The translations under genes and the position numbers were made by a program. The notes under the pieces are model-generated. The model saw only the letters and a list, made by a program, of their open reading frames with translations, searched no databases and had not been told where the DNA came from. A stretch of 64,000 nt of DNA from Betaproteobacteria bacterium. Its GTDB lineage: Bacteria > Pseudomonadota > Gammaproteobacteria > Burkholderiales > Usitatibacteraceae. The stretch's first letter is position 1, and the number at the start of each line of letters is the position of its first letter. Location: positions 1,481,501-1,545,500 of the forward strand of contig JADKJU010000001.1 of assembly GCA_016720855.1 (NCBI GenBank), given 5' to 3'. Positions 9,781 to 17,685 of this stretch are shown here, in pieces.

Positions 9781-11496
9781 ATGCGCGCCAGTCAGTTCTT
9801 CCTCGCCACCCTCAAGGAAGCCCCCCAGGAAGCCGAGCTTCCCAGCCACAAGCTCATGCTGCGGGCGGGGCTCATCCGCAAGCTCGGCAGCGGGCTGTAC
9901 TCGTGGCTCCCGATGGGCATGCGCGTGCTGCACAAGGTGGAGCGCATCGTGCGAGAGGAGATGGATCGCGCCGGGGCGCTCGAGGTCATCATGCCGCCGG
10001 TCCAGCCCGCGGAGCTGTGGCAGGAAACCGGGCGGTGGGAGCTCTACGGCCCGATGATGCTGCGCATCAAGGACCGCGCCGAGCGCGAGTTCTGCTACGC
10101 GCCGACGGCCGAGGAGGTCATCACCGACATCGCGCGCAAGGAGCTGCGCAGCTATCGCCAGCTCCCGGTCAACTTCTACCAGATCCAGACCAAGTTCCGC
10201 GACGAGATCCGGCCGCGCTTCGGCGTGCTTCGCGCGCGCGAGTTCTCGATGAAGGATGCCTACTCCTTCGACGCGGACGAAGCCGCCATGCTCGCCTCGT
10301 ACCGCAAGATGTTCGATGCGTACGTGCGCATCTTCACGCGGCTGGGGCTCACCTTCCGCCCCGTCGTGGCGGATACCGGCGAAATCGGCGGCAGCGCCTC
10401 GCACGAGTTCCAGGTGCTGGCCGATTCGGGCGAGGACCAGATCGCCTATTCGGACGGCTCCGACTATGCCGCCAACATCGAGCAGGCCGAGGCGCTGGCG
10501 CCCGCCATGCCGCGCGGCACTCCCGCCGAACCCGTGAAGAAGGACCCGACGCCCGGGACTTCCACCTGCGAGGGCGTGGCGAAGCTCTGGAACGAGCCGC
10601 TTCTGCGCACGGTGAAGGCGATTCTTCTCTACGCCAACCACCGCGTGCACATGCTGCTCATCCGCGGCGACCACTCGGTCAACGAGATCAAGGTGGGCAA
10701 GCTGCACGGCCTCAAGGGATGGCGCTGGGCCAGCGACGAGGAGATCCTCGCCGCCGCCGACGGACCCGCGGGCTACCTGGGGCCCGTGGGACTCGACCGC
10801 GCGAAGATCACCGTCATCGCCGACCGGACGGTTGCCGCGATGTCCGATTTCATCTGCGGCGCCAACGCGAGGGATTTCCACCTGCGCGGCGTCAACTGGG
10901 GCCGCGACTGCCCGGAGCCGGATCTCGTCGCGGACATCCGCAACGTGGTCCCGGGCGACCCCTCCCCCGACGGCAAGGGCCGGCTCGCGATCGTGCGCGG
11001 CATCGAGGTGGGACACGTGTTCGCCCTGGGCCGTCGCTATTCCGAGGCGATGGGCGCCACGTTCACCGCCGAGGACGGCACCCAGAAGGCCTTCGAGATG
11101 GGCTGCTACGGGATCGGCGTCACGCGCATCGTGGGCGCGGCCATCGAGCAGAACCACGACGAGAAGGGAATCATCTGGCCCGATCCCATGGCGCCCTATG
11201 TCGTCGCGGTGATCCCGCTCGGGTACCACAAGAGCGAGGCGGTGAAGGCTGCCGCCGAGAAGCTCTACGCCGAGCTCACGGCCGCCGGCGTGGAGGTGAT
11301 CCTCGACGACCGCAACGAGCGTCCCGGCGTCCTGCTCGCCGACCAGGAACTGATCGGGATCCCGCACCGCGTCGTGATCGGCGAGCGCGGGCTCAAGGAA
11401 GGCGTGGCCGAGTACCAGCACCGGCGCGATGCCGAGGCGACGAAGGTCGCCCTGGCTTCGGTGGCCGACCACGTGCGTGGGCGCCTCGCGACCTGA
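9781..11496 (+). CDS. proS: Prolyl-tRNA synthetase
   Basis: A 571-residue class II aminoacyl-tRNA synthetase of the bacterial type. It has motif 1/2 regions around FRDEIRPRFGVLRAREF, an editing (INS) domain in the middle (about 220-400), motif 3 (MGCYGIGVTRI) and an anticodon-binding C-terminus. The start at MRASQFFLATLKE matches the family and has GGAGAG upstream; an in-frame TTG at 9733 is disfavoured. It overlaps the next gene by about 20 nt. Confidence 0.97.
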   Translation: MRASQFFLATLKEAPQEAELPSHKLMLRAGLIRKLGSGLYSWLPMGMRVLHKVERIVREEMDRAGALEVIMPPVQPAELWQETGRWELYGPMMLRIKDRAEREFCYAPTAEEVITDIARKELRSYRQLPVNFYQIQTKFRDEIRPRFGVLRAREFSMKDAYSFDADEAAMLASYRKMFDAYVRIFTRLGLTFRPVVADTGEIGGSASHEFQVLADSGEDQIAYSDGSDYAANIEQAEALAPAMPRGTPAEPVKKDPTPGTSTCEGVAKLWNEPLLRTVKAILLYANHRVHMLLIRGDHSVNEIKVGKLHGLKGWRWASDEEILAAADGPAGYLGPVGLDRAKITVIADRTVAAMSDFICGANARDFHLRGVNWGRDCPEPDLVADIRNVVPGDPSPDGKGRLAIVRGIEVGHVFALGRRYSEAMGATFTAEDGTQKAFEMGCYGIGVTRIVGAAIEQNHDEKGIIWPDPMAPYVVAVIPLGYHKSEAVKAAAEKLYAELTAAGVEVILDDRNERPGVLLADQELIGIPHRVVIGERGLKEGVAEYQHRRDAEATKVALASVADHVRGRLAT

Positions 11497-12085
11497 CCGG
11501 CGCCCCGTCGCCGCGATCGTGCTCGCGATCGCGACCCTGGCCTGCGCCCCCGCCGCTTTGGCCGGCGCGCAAAAGCAGGAGCCGTTGTCGGCCGCCATCC
11601 GGTCCACGCTCGCCAAGTCGGTGACCGACCGCGACCTCGCGCGCGGGGACGACGCCGATACCCGCGCGTGGGTGAACGCCATGCATGGCCGCGTGCACCA
11701 GCGTGTGCGCGACGACAGGGTCACGCGCGACCTCCTGGTGATGGTCCGCTACGAAGCGCTGCGCGCGGGGCTGGATCCGCGGCTGGTGCTCGCGGTGATC
11801 GACGTGGAGAGCGGCTTCCGGAAGTACGCCGTGTCCTCGGCCGGCGCGCGCGGCTACATGCAGGTGATGCCGTTCTGGGTACGCGAGATCGGCATGCCGG
11901 GGCAGAACCTGTTCCAGATGCGCACCAACCTGCGCTACGGCTGCGTGATCCTGCGCCACTATCTGCGCATGGAGGACGGCAACCTGCACAACGCGCTCGG
12001 CCGCTACAACGGCAGCCTCGGCCGTCCGGAGTACCCCGAGCGCGTGCTGCGCGCGCTGAGCGAGCGCTGGTCCACGGGCGCGTAA
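11477..12085 (+). CDS. Lytic transglycosylase (SLT, GH23 family)
   Basis: A secreted murein lytic transglycosylase of about 202 residues that cleaves peptidoglycan with formation of 1,6-anhydro-MurNAc. The likely start is GTG 11477 inside the proS end. It gives a basic n-region and a hydrophobic signal core ending ALA-GAQ. The catalytic Glu is in DVESGF, followed by the SSAGARGYMQVMP and NALGRYNGS motifs of the SLT fold. Earlier in-frame starts (11429) would add Arg-rich residues with no signal-peptide logic. Start certainty is moderate. Confidence 0.85.
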   Translation: MGASRPDRRPVAAIVLAIATLACAPAALAGAQKQEPLSAAIRSTLAKSVTDRDLARGDDADTRAWVNAMHGRVHQRVRDDRVTRDLLVMVRYEALRAGLDPRLVLAVIDVESGFRKYAVSSAGARGYMQVMPFWVREIGMPGQNLFQMRTNLRYGCVILRHYLRMEDGNLHNALGRYNGSLGRPEYPERVLRALSERWSTGA

Positions 12086-12118
12086 GCGCGGTAGGGCGAG
12101 ACGGCGCGAAGCGGGGCC

Positions 12119-12301
12119 GGAGGGAGATCAGGAAAATAAAAATGCGGGTGCGTTTTTTTTGTTTCCGGCCGAGTTGAATTGCATCGAGCATCGTCGACCG
12201 AACCCATGTCGAGATGTCTACGGCGTCGCAGCTGAGGGCACGTTCATTCGGCCGGAAACAAAAAAAACGCACCCGCATTTTTATTTTCCTGACCTCCCTC
12301 C
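12119..12301. repeat. Long-hairpin element, copy A (54-nt arms, 75-nt loop)
   Basis: Left arm 12119-12172 and right arm 12248-12301 are inverted repeats complementary at 53 of 54 positions; the only mismatch is at arm position 9. The 75-nt loop (12173-12247) aligns without gaps to the loop of copy B at 40434-40616. The best-conserved part is 12198-12216 (17 of 19 identical, containing ATGTCGAGATG). The arms contain A/T runs, including eight Ts, unlike the GC-rich genome. The element lies between convergent genes, 33 nt after the transglycosylase and 53 nt from the tlpA-like stop. No U-tract follows either arm, so it is not an ordinary intrinsic terminator. No coding potential is seen. Confidence 0.9.
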
Positions 12302-12354
12302 TCCACCATCGCTCACCGACGCGCGGCCCGCCTGGAACGGCGACGCTTGCGGCG

Positions 12355-12855
12355 CTAGCCCCCGGTCTTCGCGGGCGATGCGATCGCGTCCTCGAGCGAC
12401 TTGCGGGTCACCGTGCCCGTGCGGTCGTACACGCGCTTGCCGGCGGGGTCGAAGATCACGGTGGTGGGCAGCCCCTTCACCTTGCCGAACTGCTTCTCGG
12501 TGTCCTCGTCTTCCAGGACCAGCGGGTACGTGTGGCCGATTTTCTTCGCGAACAGCCGCGTCTTCGCCTCGTCCTCGACGTCGAGGGCGATGCCGAGGAC
12601 CACGGCACGCGCGGGCGAGTTCGCGCGCTGGAAATCGGCGATCTCGGGAATCTCCTTGATGCAGGGCGTGCACCACGTCGCCCAGAAATTCACCACCACC
12701 CACTTGCCGCGGTAATCGGCGAGCCGGTGATGCTTTCCTTCCGTGTCGGTCACGTCGAACGCATGCGCCGCAGGGGCACCGGCGGCCAGCGCGAGGAAGA
12801 GCGCCGCGGCCCGGAGGGGGGGCACGACGTGGAATCCTTTCGTTTTCAAAAACAT
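12355..12855 (-). CDS. TlpA-like periplasmic thiol-disulfide oxidoreductase
   Basis: A 166-residue redoxin. A signal peptide (about 1-32, ending AHA) directs it to the periplasm. The thioredoxin fold has the active site WATWCTPC and the cis-Pro segment KGLPTTVIFD. It probably keeps periplasmic or cytochrome-c maturation thiols reduced. It is divergent from the 526-residue unknown gene; the AT-rich 12913-12951 stretch between them probably holds promoters. Confidence 0.88.
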   Translation of the reverse strand: MFLKTKGFHVVPPLRAAALFLALAAGAPAAHAFDVTDTEGKHHRLADYRGKWVVVNFWATWCTPCIKEIPEIADFQRANSPARAVVLGIALDVEDEAKTRLFAKKIGHTYPLVLEDEDTEKQFGKVKGLPTTVIFDPAGKRVYDRTGTVTRKSLEDAIASPAKTGG

Positions 12856-12951
12856 CGCGGTCGTCTATCCTGTTTTGCCGGGGCGGCGGGGCAATGCGTT
12901 GTCAGCAGTCCGGCCGGTTAAAATCCTTCAAAATCAAAGATTAACATAATA

Positions 12952-14532
12952 ATGGCCCTCGACCTGCGGGTCCCCACCGACCGCATTGCCCCTCCGAAGG
13001 ACCTCGAACTGCGCCCGAAGCAGGCGAAGGCGTGGGTGGAATCGCTGCCACTGAGCCTGAGCGCCGAAGCGGGCCGCAAGATTCTGGCCAACCTCTGTGC
13101 GATGAACCGCACCAAGGTGGAGTTCGACGACCGCCTGCAGATCCTCGAGGCCTACCACCCCATCGCCCACGTGGTGTTCGACGAGCTCGACGCGATCTAC
13201 GGAAAATCACTCCTGCCGCTTCCCGCGAAGGCGCGCGAAGCGCTTGCCCTGGCGCGCGAGTTGGCGACGGAATTCGCCTACGGCTACAAGATCCTCATCC
13301 TCGAGAAGACCGGCAAGCTCCTCGCATTCGGTGCGAAGAAGCAGATGCCGCTACTCGTCTATCGCGCCATGGAGTGCCTCGTGAGGCTGCTGCGCGCGAG
13401 CTACCGGTCCTACACGCCCATTCCTGCGGGCGCTTGGCGAGAGATCCACACGCTTTACCTGCATGCCGAGAAGGAGGGGCTTGCCGCGGAGCCCGCCGAT
13501 CCCGAGAGCAAGGCCGGGATCGCGGACCTCTACTCGGAGACGCTGCTCGTCGCCCTCACCGACCCCTACCGGCTGATCCCGGGCGAACTGGATCGCATCG
13601 CTCAGGTGATACGCGGCCAGCGAGGCGCGTTCACGCTGGGCCAGGCGCGGCCCTCGACCCGGCCCGGCGGGCACTTCCTCGTGCCGTGCGACCAGGACAA
13701 GCCACCCAAGCCGCTGCTTTCCGCCAACGACGACCCGGGCGGCCCCAACTGGCGGCTCCTCGACACCAATGCGCTGGTGGAACGGCTGCGCGCGCGCCGC
13801 CAGGCCGTGGAAGCGGGCAATGTGTCGTCGACCACCAGCAAGTCGATGGGCCCCGACGTGATCTTGCTGGTGGGCAAGCTCGTGACTCTGTGGGGCGACC
13901 CGCCCAAGCGCACCTCCCGCCGCGATCCGATGGACACTAGCGTCGCGATCTGCGCCGGCATGCGCGCCATCACGCATTTCGTCGCGATCCAGTCGCAAGG
14001 GGATGCCCGGAGGGAAGCCGATGCGATCGAGCGCGGCATCACCATCCCCCTCATCCTGGTGCCCGACGACGAGGTCTCGAAGAGCATGAACGTCGGCGAG
14101 TGGGACGTGGTGAACCAGAGCGCGGGCGGGCTCAAGGTTCGCCGCATCGGCGCCTTCATCCAGGCCATCACGGTGGGCGAGGTGCTCGGCATCAAGTTCC
14201 TGGGGAAGTCGCACTGGACGGTCGGCGTGGTGCGCTGGCTCACGATGGTGGACGAAGGCGGGATGGAATTCGGCATCCAGTTCCTCGCCCCGGCGTCCCG
14301 GTGCGTCTCCGTGCAACCGACCGTCAGCGCCTCGGGCCAGAACCGCCTCGGCCTGATCCTCTCCGATGACGATGGGTTCGAAAATGCCGACACGCTCCTC
14401 ACGGCCCCGGCGACGTACAGCGACCTTCGCGAGTTCGAGATCGAGGAAGAGGGCTTCATCACGCGCGTGCGCGCGACCACCCTCATCGAGCGTACCGGGC
14501 GGTTCGAGCTGTTCCACGTCTCGCCGTCCTGA
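12952..14532 (+). CDS. Conserved protein of unknown function with a PilZ-like C-terminal region
   Basis: A 526-residue, probably cytosolic protein with no signal peptide or clear membrane span. I do not recognise the N-terminal about 330 residues, which look helical (long Leu/Ala/Glu stretches with DELDAIYGKSLLPLPAKARE). The C-terminal part has WDVVNQSAGGLKVRR, resembling the second c-di-GMP-binding motif of PilZ domains (D/NxSxxG). The upstream Arg motif of PilZ is not obvious. With two GGDEF-EAL proteins and an EAL-like protein in the window, a c-di-GMP receptor role is a reasonable guess only. It ends back-to-back with yihY. Confidence 0.6.
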   Translation: MALDLRVPTDRIAPPKDLELRPKQAKAWVESLPLSLSAEAGRKILANLCAMNRTKVEFDDRLQILEAYHPIAHVVFDELDAIYGKSLLPLPAKAREALALARELATEFAYGYKILILEKTGKLLAFGAKKQMPLLVYRAMECLVRLLRASYRSYTPIPAGAWREIHTLYLHAEKEGLAAEPADPESKAGIADLYSETLLVALTDPYRLIPGELDRIAQVIRGQRGAFTLGQARPSTRPGGHFLVPCDQDKPPKPLLSANDDPGGPNWRLLDTNALVERLRARRQAVEAGNVSSTTSKSMGPDVILLVGKLVTLWGDPPKRTSRRDPMDTSVAICAGMRAITHFVAIQSQGDARREADAIERGITIPLILVPDDEVSKSMNVGEWDVVNQSAGGLKVRRIGAFIQAITVGEVLGIKFLGKSHWTVGVVRWLTMVDEGGMEFGIQFLAPASRCVSVQPTVSASGQNRLGLILSDDDGFENADTLLTAPATYSDLREFEIEEEGFITRVRATTLIERTGRFELFHVSPS

Positions 14533-15639
14533 TCAGGGCGGCGCGCCCTTCCCTGCTTCAGCCAGCGCCCAGCCCCTGCGCGAGCGGCGCACGGCGCCCG
14601 TTTCCACCAGGTGGTGCAACAGGTCCTCGAGCCGTTCGTCGGACAGGTCGATCGATTCGCGCAGCCTGCCGAACGCAACCGGCTCGCCTCCGGCGGCGGC
14701 CAGCGCGCGCCCGATCTCGAACGCGCCCCGGCGTTCCGCCTCCGGCGAATCCTTCCGGCGCCACCGGCGGCCTCGCCAATAGGCGAGCGACGCCGTGAAC
14801 TCCGCCCCGAGGAGCACGACCAGCCAGGAGAGGTAAAGCCACAGCAGGAATATCGGGACCGAGGCGAAAGCGCCGTAAACGAGTCGGTAGGTCGGGACCG
14901 CCTTTATGTAGGCCGCGAACGCCGATTTCATCGCCTCGAACACGACGGCGGCGAGTATGCCGCCGGCGAGCGCGTGCCGCGCCGGCACGTGGCGGTTCGG
15001 GATGATGCGATAGACGAGAAAGAAGGCCAGCGCGCTCACCGACACCGGCGCAACTTCGAGGAGAGCCGACTCCATCCCCAAAGGCATGGCGAGGTGCCCG
15101 ATGGAAGCGGCCACCAACCAGGAGGTCGTCCAGAGGGAAAGGCCCACGAGCGCCGGGCCGAGCACGAGGAGCGCCGTGTATCCCGCCACGGAGAGCCACG
15201 CGGGCCGGTGCCGGCCAACGCGCCAGATGACGTTGAGCGACCGGTCCACGGTGTGGAGCGTCGCGATCGACATCGCGAACAGGACCGCGAGCGACAGCGT
15301 GGTGAGGCTCCCGGCGGCTTCCGCGAACTGCGCCATGTACACGGTGATGATCCTGCCCGCGATCTCGGGGACGAGATTCAGCAGCAGGAAGATCTTGATC
15401 TGCACCATCACGCCCTCGAAGAAGGGCAGCGCCGAGAGCAGCGCCACGACGACCGTGAAGAGCGGGACGAGCGCGAGCAGCGTGGTGAAGGTGAGACTGC
15501 CGGCGATCTGCGGGCAGCGGTCCTCGCGCCAGCGGCGGAAGACGAACGCGATGAACCCGGCGGGGTCGCGGAGGAAGGCGGGGAGCGGCTTCAAGCGGCG
15601 GGTATGATAGCACCCGCGAAAGGACCCCATGGCCGACAT
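14533..15639 (-). CDS. YihY/BrkB family inner-membrane protein
   Basis: A polytopic protein of up to 368 residues with six to seven membrane segments. It has the family motifs SLTFTTLLALVPLFTV and YGAFASVPIFLLWLYLSW. A C-terminal winged-helix-like tail (about 300-360) is common in the proteobacterial long form. Older annotations call this family RNase BN, which is wrong; function is unsettled. The start is uncertain: ATG at 15639 or 15630, or TTG at 15594. The 15630 ATG overlaps the wrbA ATG on the other strand. Confidence 0.85.
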   Translation of the reverse strand: MSAMGSFRGCYHTRRLKPLPAFLRDPAGFIAFVFRRWREDRCPQIAGSLTFTTLLALVPLFTVVVALLSALPFFEGVMVQIKIFLLLNLVPEIAGRIITVYMAQFAEAAGSLTTLSLAVLFAMSIATLHTVDRSLNVIWRVGRHRPAWLSVAGYTALLVLGPALVGLSLWTTSWLVAASIGHLAMPLGMESALLEVAPVSVSALAFFLVYRIIPNRHVPARHALAGGILAAVVFEAMKSAFAAYIKAVPTYRLVYGAFASVPIFLLWLYLSWLVVLLGAEFTASLAYWRGRRWRRKDSPEAERRGAFEIGRALAAAGGEPVAFGRLRESIDLSDERLEDLLHHLVETGAVRRSRRGWALAEAGKGAPP

Positions 15640-16222
15640 CCTCGTACTCTTCTACAGCAGCACCGGCTCCGTGCGCGCGCTCGCCGAGAGCGTGGCGCGC
15701 GGCATCGAGTCCGTGGACGGCATGCGCGCGCGCGTGCGCACCGTCCCGCGCGTCTCGCCGGTCACCGAGGTCGCCGCCCCCGCCGTCCCCGCCTCCGGCC
15801 CGCCCTACGTGGAGCCGCGCGACCTCGAGGAATGCGTGGGGCTCGCGCTGGGCTCGCCGACGCGGTTCGGCAACATGGCCGCGCCCATGAAGCATTTTCT
15901 CGATTCTCTGGGTGGCGAGTGGTCGCGGGGCACGCTCGCGGGCAAGGCCGCGGCGGTCTTCACCTCCACCTCGTCGATGCACGGCGGCCAGGAGGCCACC
16001 CTGCTCACGATGATGGTGCCGCTGCTGCATCACGGCATGGTGCTCGTGGGCATTCCCTACACCGAGCCGGACCTCAACACGACGAAAGGCGGCGGCACGC
16101 CCTATGGCGCCTCCCACGTCGCCGGCCCGCTGGGCGATCGCCCGGTGAGCGACGAGGAAAAGCGGCTCGCGTTCTCGCTGGGCAAGCGACTGGCCAACGT
16201 CGCGAGGCGGCTCGCGGCGTGA
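15629..16222 (+). CDS. wrbA: NAD(P)H:quinone oxidoreductase WrbA-like flavoprotein
   Basis: A 197-residue flavodoxin-fold FMN enzyme performing two-electron quinone reduction, which limits oxidative stress. The FMN phosphate loop YSSTGSVRALAE lies near the N-terminus. GSPTRFGNMAAPMKHFLD and TSTSSMHGGQEAT are diagnostic WrbA blocks. AAGGA sits 5-9 nt upstream of the start. Its stop overlaps the next gene's GTG (GTGA). Confidence 0.94.
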   Translation: MADILVLFYSSTGSVRALAESVARGIESVDGMRARVRTVPRVSPVTEVAAPAVPASGPPYVEPRDLEECVGLALGSPTRFGNMAAPMKHFLDSLGGEWSRGTLAGKAAAVFTSTSSMHGGQEATLLTMMVPLLHHGMVLVGIPYTEPDLNTTKGGGTPYGASHVAGPLGDRPVSDEEKRLAFSLGKRLANVARRLAA

Positions 16223-16551
16223 ACGCGCGCGCCGCCTGGCTCGTCGCCTGCGCGGCGTGGATCGGCCTGGTCTTCCTGGGCCTTGCGTGGGAGACGTTCC
16301 TCGCGCCGCTGCGCCCCGGCGGGTCGTGGCTGGTGCTCAAGGTCCTTCCGCTGCTGTTTCCGCTGATGGGCCTGCTGCGCGGGAGGCGCTACACCTTCAA
16401 GTGGAGCTCGCTCCTGGTATGGGCGTACCTGGTGGAAGGCGCGGTGCGGGCCGCATCCGACCCCGGGCCGTCCGCACGGCTCGCCGTGCTGGAGATCGCG
16501 CTCGGGGCGGCGTTCTTCGCGGCCGCCGTGGCCTACCTGCGCGCGAAGTGA
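16219..16551 (+). CDS. DUF2069 small membrane protein
   Basis: A 110-residue protein with about four hydrophobic segments starting at GTG 16219. It overlaps the wrbA stop by 4 nt, which supports both start and co-translation. Motifs LKVLPLLFPLMGLLRGRRYTFKWSSLLVWAY (residues about 40-70) match DUF2069, a family regularly found beside wrbA in proteobacteria. Function unknown. Confidence 0.85.
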   Translation: MNARAAWLVACAAWIGLVFLGLAWETFLAPLRPGGSWLVLKVLPLLFPLMGLLRGRRYTFKWSSLLVWAYLVEGAVRAASDPGPSARLAVLEIALGAAFFAAAVAYLRAK

Positions 16552-16557
16552 GCGCGG

Positions 16558-17004
16558 TCAGCCGACGAATCGCGCCCGATCCGCGACGTTGGCGAGGTAC
16601 ACCTCGCGCAGGAAGAGCAGCAGGCAGACCGTGAGCGCCAGGATCGCCATCACGAAGAGCGCAGCCACGGGCTTCGCGAGGTGGAAATCCACGAAAGCGC
16701 CGAGAAACGCCGTTCCGACGAGCAGGCACACCAGCAGCGCGGAGAACACGGCGGCCGTGATGGACCAGAGGACGAGCTTGATGCGGCGCGCAAGGACGCT
16801 CAACTCGCCCAGCATCGACGCGTGCATCTCTCCCTCGAACGCGCTGAGCAGTTCCTCGAGCTTGCGCCGCCTGTCCACGGCGCGGCCCAGACGCCCGGTG
16901 AGCGCATTGATGAGCGTCCCGATGGCGGTAAGGAGGAACACCGGCGCCACCGCGAGCTGGATCGCGCGCGTGATGTCGAAGACCTGGGAATCGAGGGCGG
17001 GCAT
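16558..17004 (-). CDS. DUF2721 family membrane protein
   Basis: A 148-residue protein with a hydrophobic N-terminal span (VAPVFLLTAIGTLINAL), a charged RRRKLEELL cytosolic segment, and two C-terminal membrane spans. The pattern is that of DUF2721. Function unknown. It lies 32 nt downstream of dedA on the same strand and may be part of the same transcript. Confidence 0.75.
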   Translation of the reverse strand: MPALDSQVFDITRAIQLAVAPVFLLTAIGTLINALTGRLGRAVDRRRKLEELLSAFEGEMHASMLGELSVLARRIKLVLWSITAAVFSALLVCLLVGTAFLGAFVDFHLAKPVAALFVMAILALTVCLLLFLREVYLANVADRARFVG

Positions 17005-17036
17005 GGAATGAATCTAGGCCGAGCCGGCGGGGGGCG

Positions 17037-17681
17037 TCAAACCCGCGCCCCGCCGCGCGACTTCCAGGCGGCCACCACGAGCGGCACGAGGCTCACCGCG
17101 ATGATCCCGAGAATGATGGGGGTGAGGTTCGCGCGCACCCAGGGAAGGTTGCCGAAGAAGTACCCGGCGTAGGCCAGGGAGGCGACCCACAGCACCGCGC
17201 CCCCCACGTTGAAGGCGGTGAAGCGGGCATATCCCATCTCGGCGAGCCCGGCCACGAACGGGACGTAGGTCCGGATGATCGGCAGGAAGCGCGAAATCAC
17301 GACCGCGGCGCCGCCGTAGCGCTCGTAGAAAGCATGCGTGCGGTCGAGGTGCTCGCGCTTGACCCAGCGCGACCCTGCACCGTCGAAGATCCGGCGGCCG
17401 AGCCATCGCCCGATCGCGTAGTTGGTGGTGTTCCCGAGAACCGCCGCGATCGTGAGCGCGGCGACGAGGAGATGCACGTCCATCCCTCCGAGCGCGGCCA
17501 GCGCCCCCGCCACGAAGAGGAGCGAGTCGCCCGGCAGGAAAGGAGTGACCACGAGCCCCGTCTCCGCGAAAATCACCGCGAAGAGAATCGCGTACACCCA
17601 CGCGCCGTAGTCGCGCACGAGCATCCCGAGGTGGACATCGAGGCGCAGGACGATGTCCAGCAACCCCGCGATCAGCTCCAC
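17037..17681 (-). CDS. DedA family inner-membrane protein
   Basis: A 214-residue protein of the DedA/SNARE-associated (VTT) superfamily. It has the FAETGLVVTPFLPGDSLLF motif, the YGGAAVVISRFLPIIRTYVPFVAG re-entrant motif and several membrane spans. DedA proteins act in membrane-lipid (undecaprenyl phosphate or phospholipid) flipping and proton-motive-force homeostasis. Its start is 4 nt after the secF stop, so it is the last or near-last gene of the sec operon. Confidence 0.92.
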   Translation of the reverse strand: MELIAGLLDIVLRLDVHLGMLVRDYGAWVYAILFAVIFAETGLVVTPFLPGDSLLFVAGALAALGGMDVHLLVAALTIAAVLGNTTNYAIGRWLGRRIFDGAGSRWVKREHLDRTHAFYERYGGAAVVISRFLPIIRTYVPFVAGLAEMGYARFTAFNVGGAVLWVASLAYAGYFFGNLPWVRANLTPIILGIIAVSLVPLVVAAWKSRGGARV

Positions 17682-17685
17682 CGCC

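Noticed and set aside
9625..11724. Minus-strand open frame of 699 codons over proS
   Set aside because: Antisense shadow of proS; proS has complete synthetase motifs.
12119..12301. Hairpin element as an ordinary bidirectional intrinsic terminator
   Set aside because: The stem is far longer than normal, the loop is 75 nt and conserved between copies, and no T-tract follows either arm.
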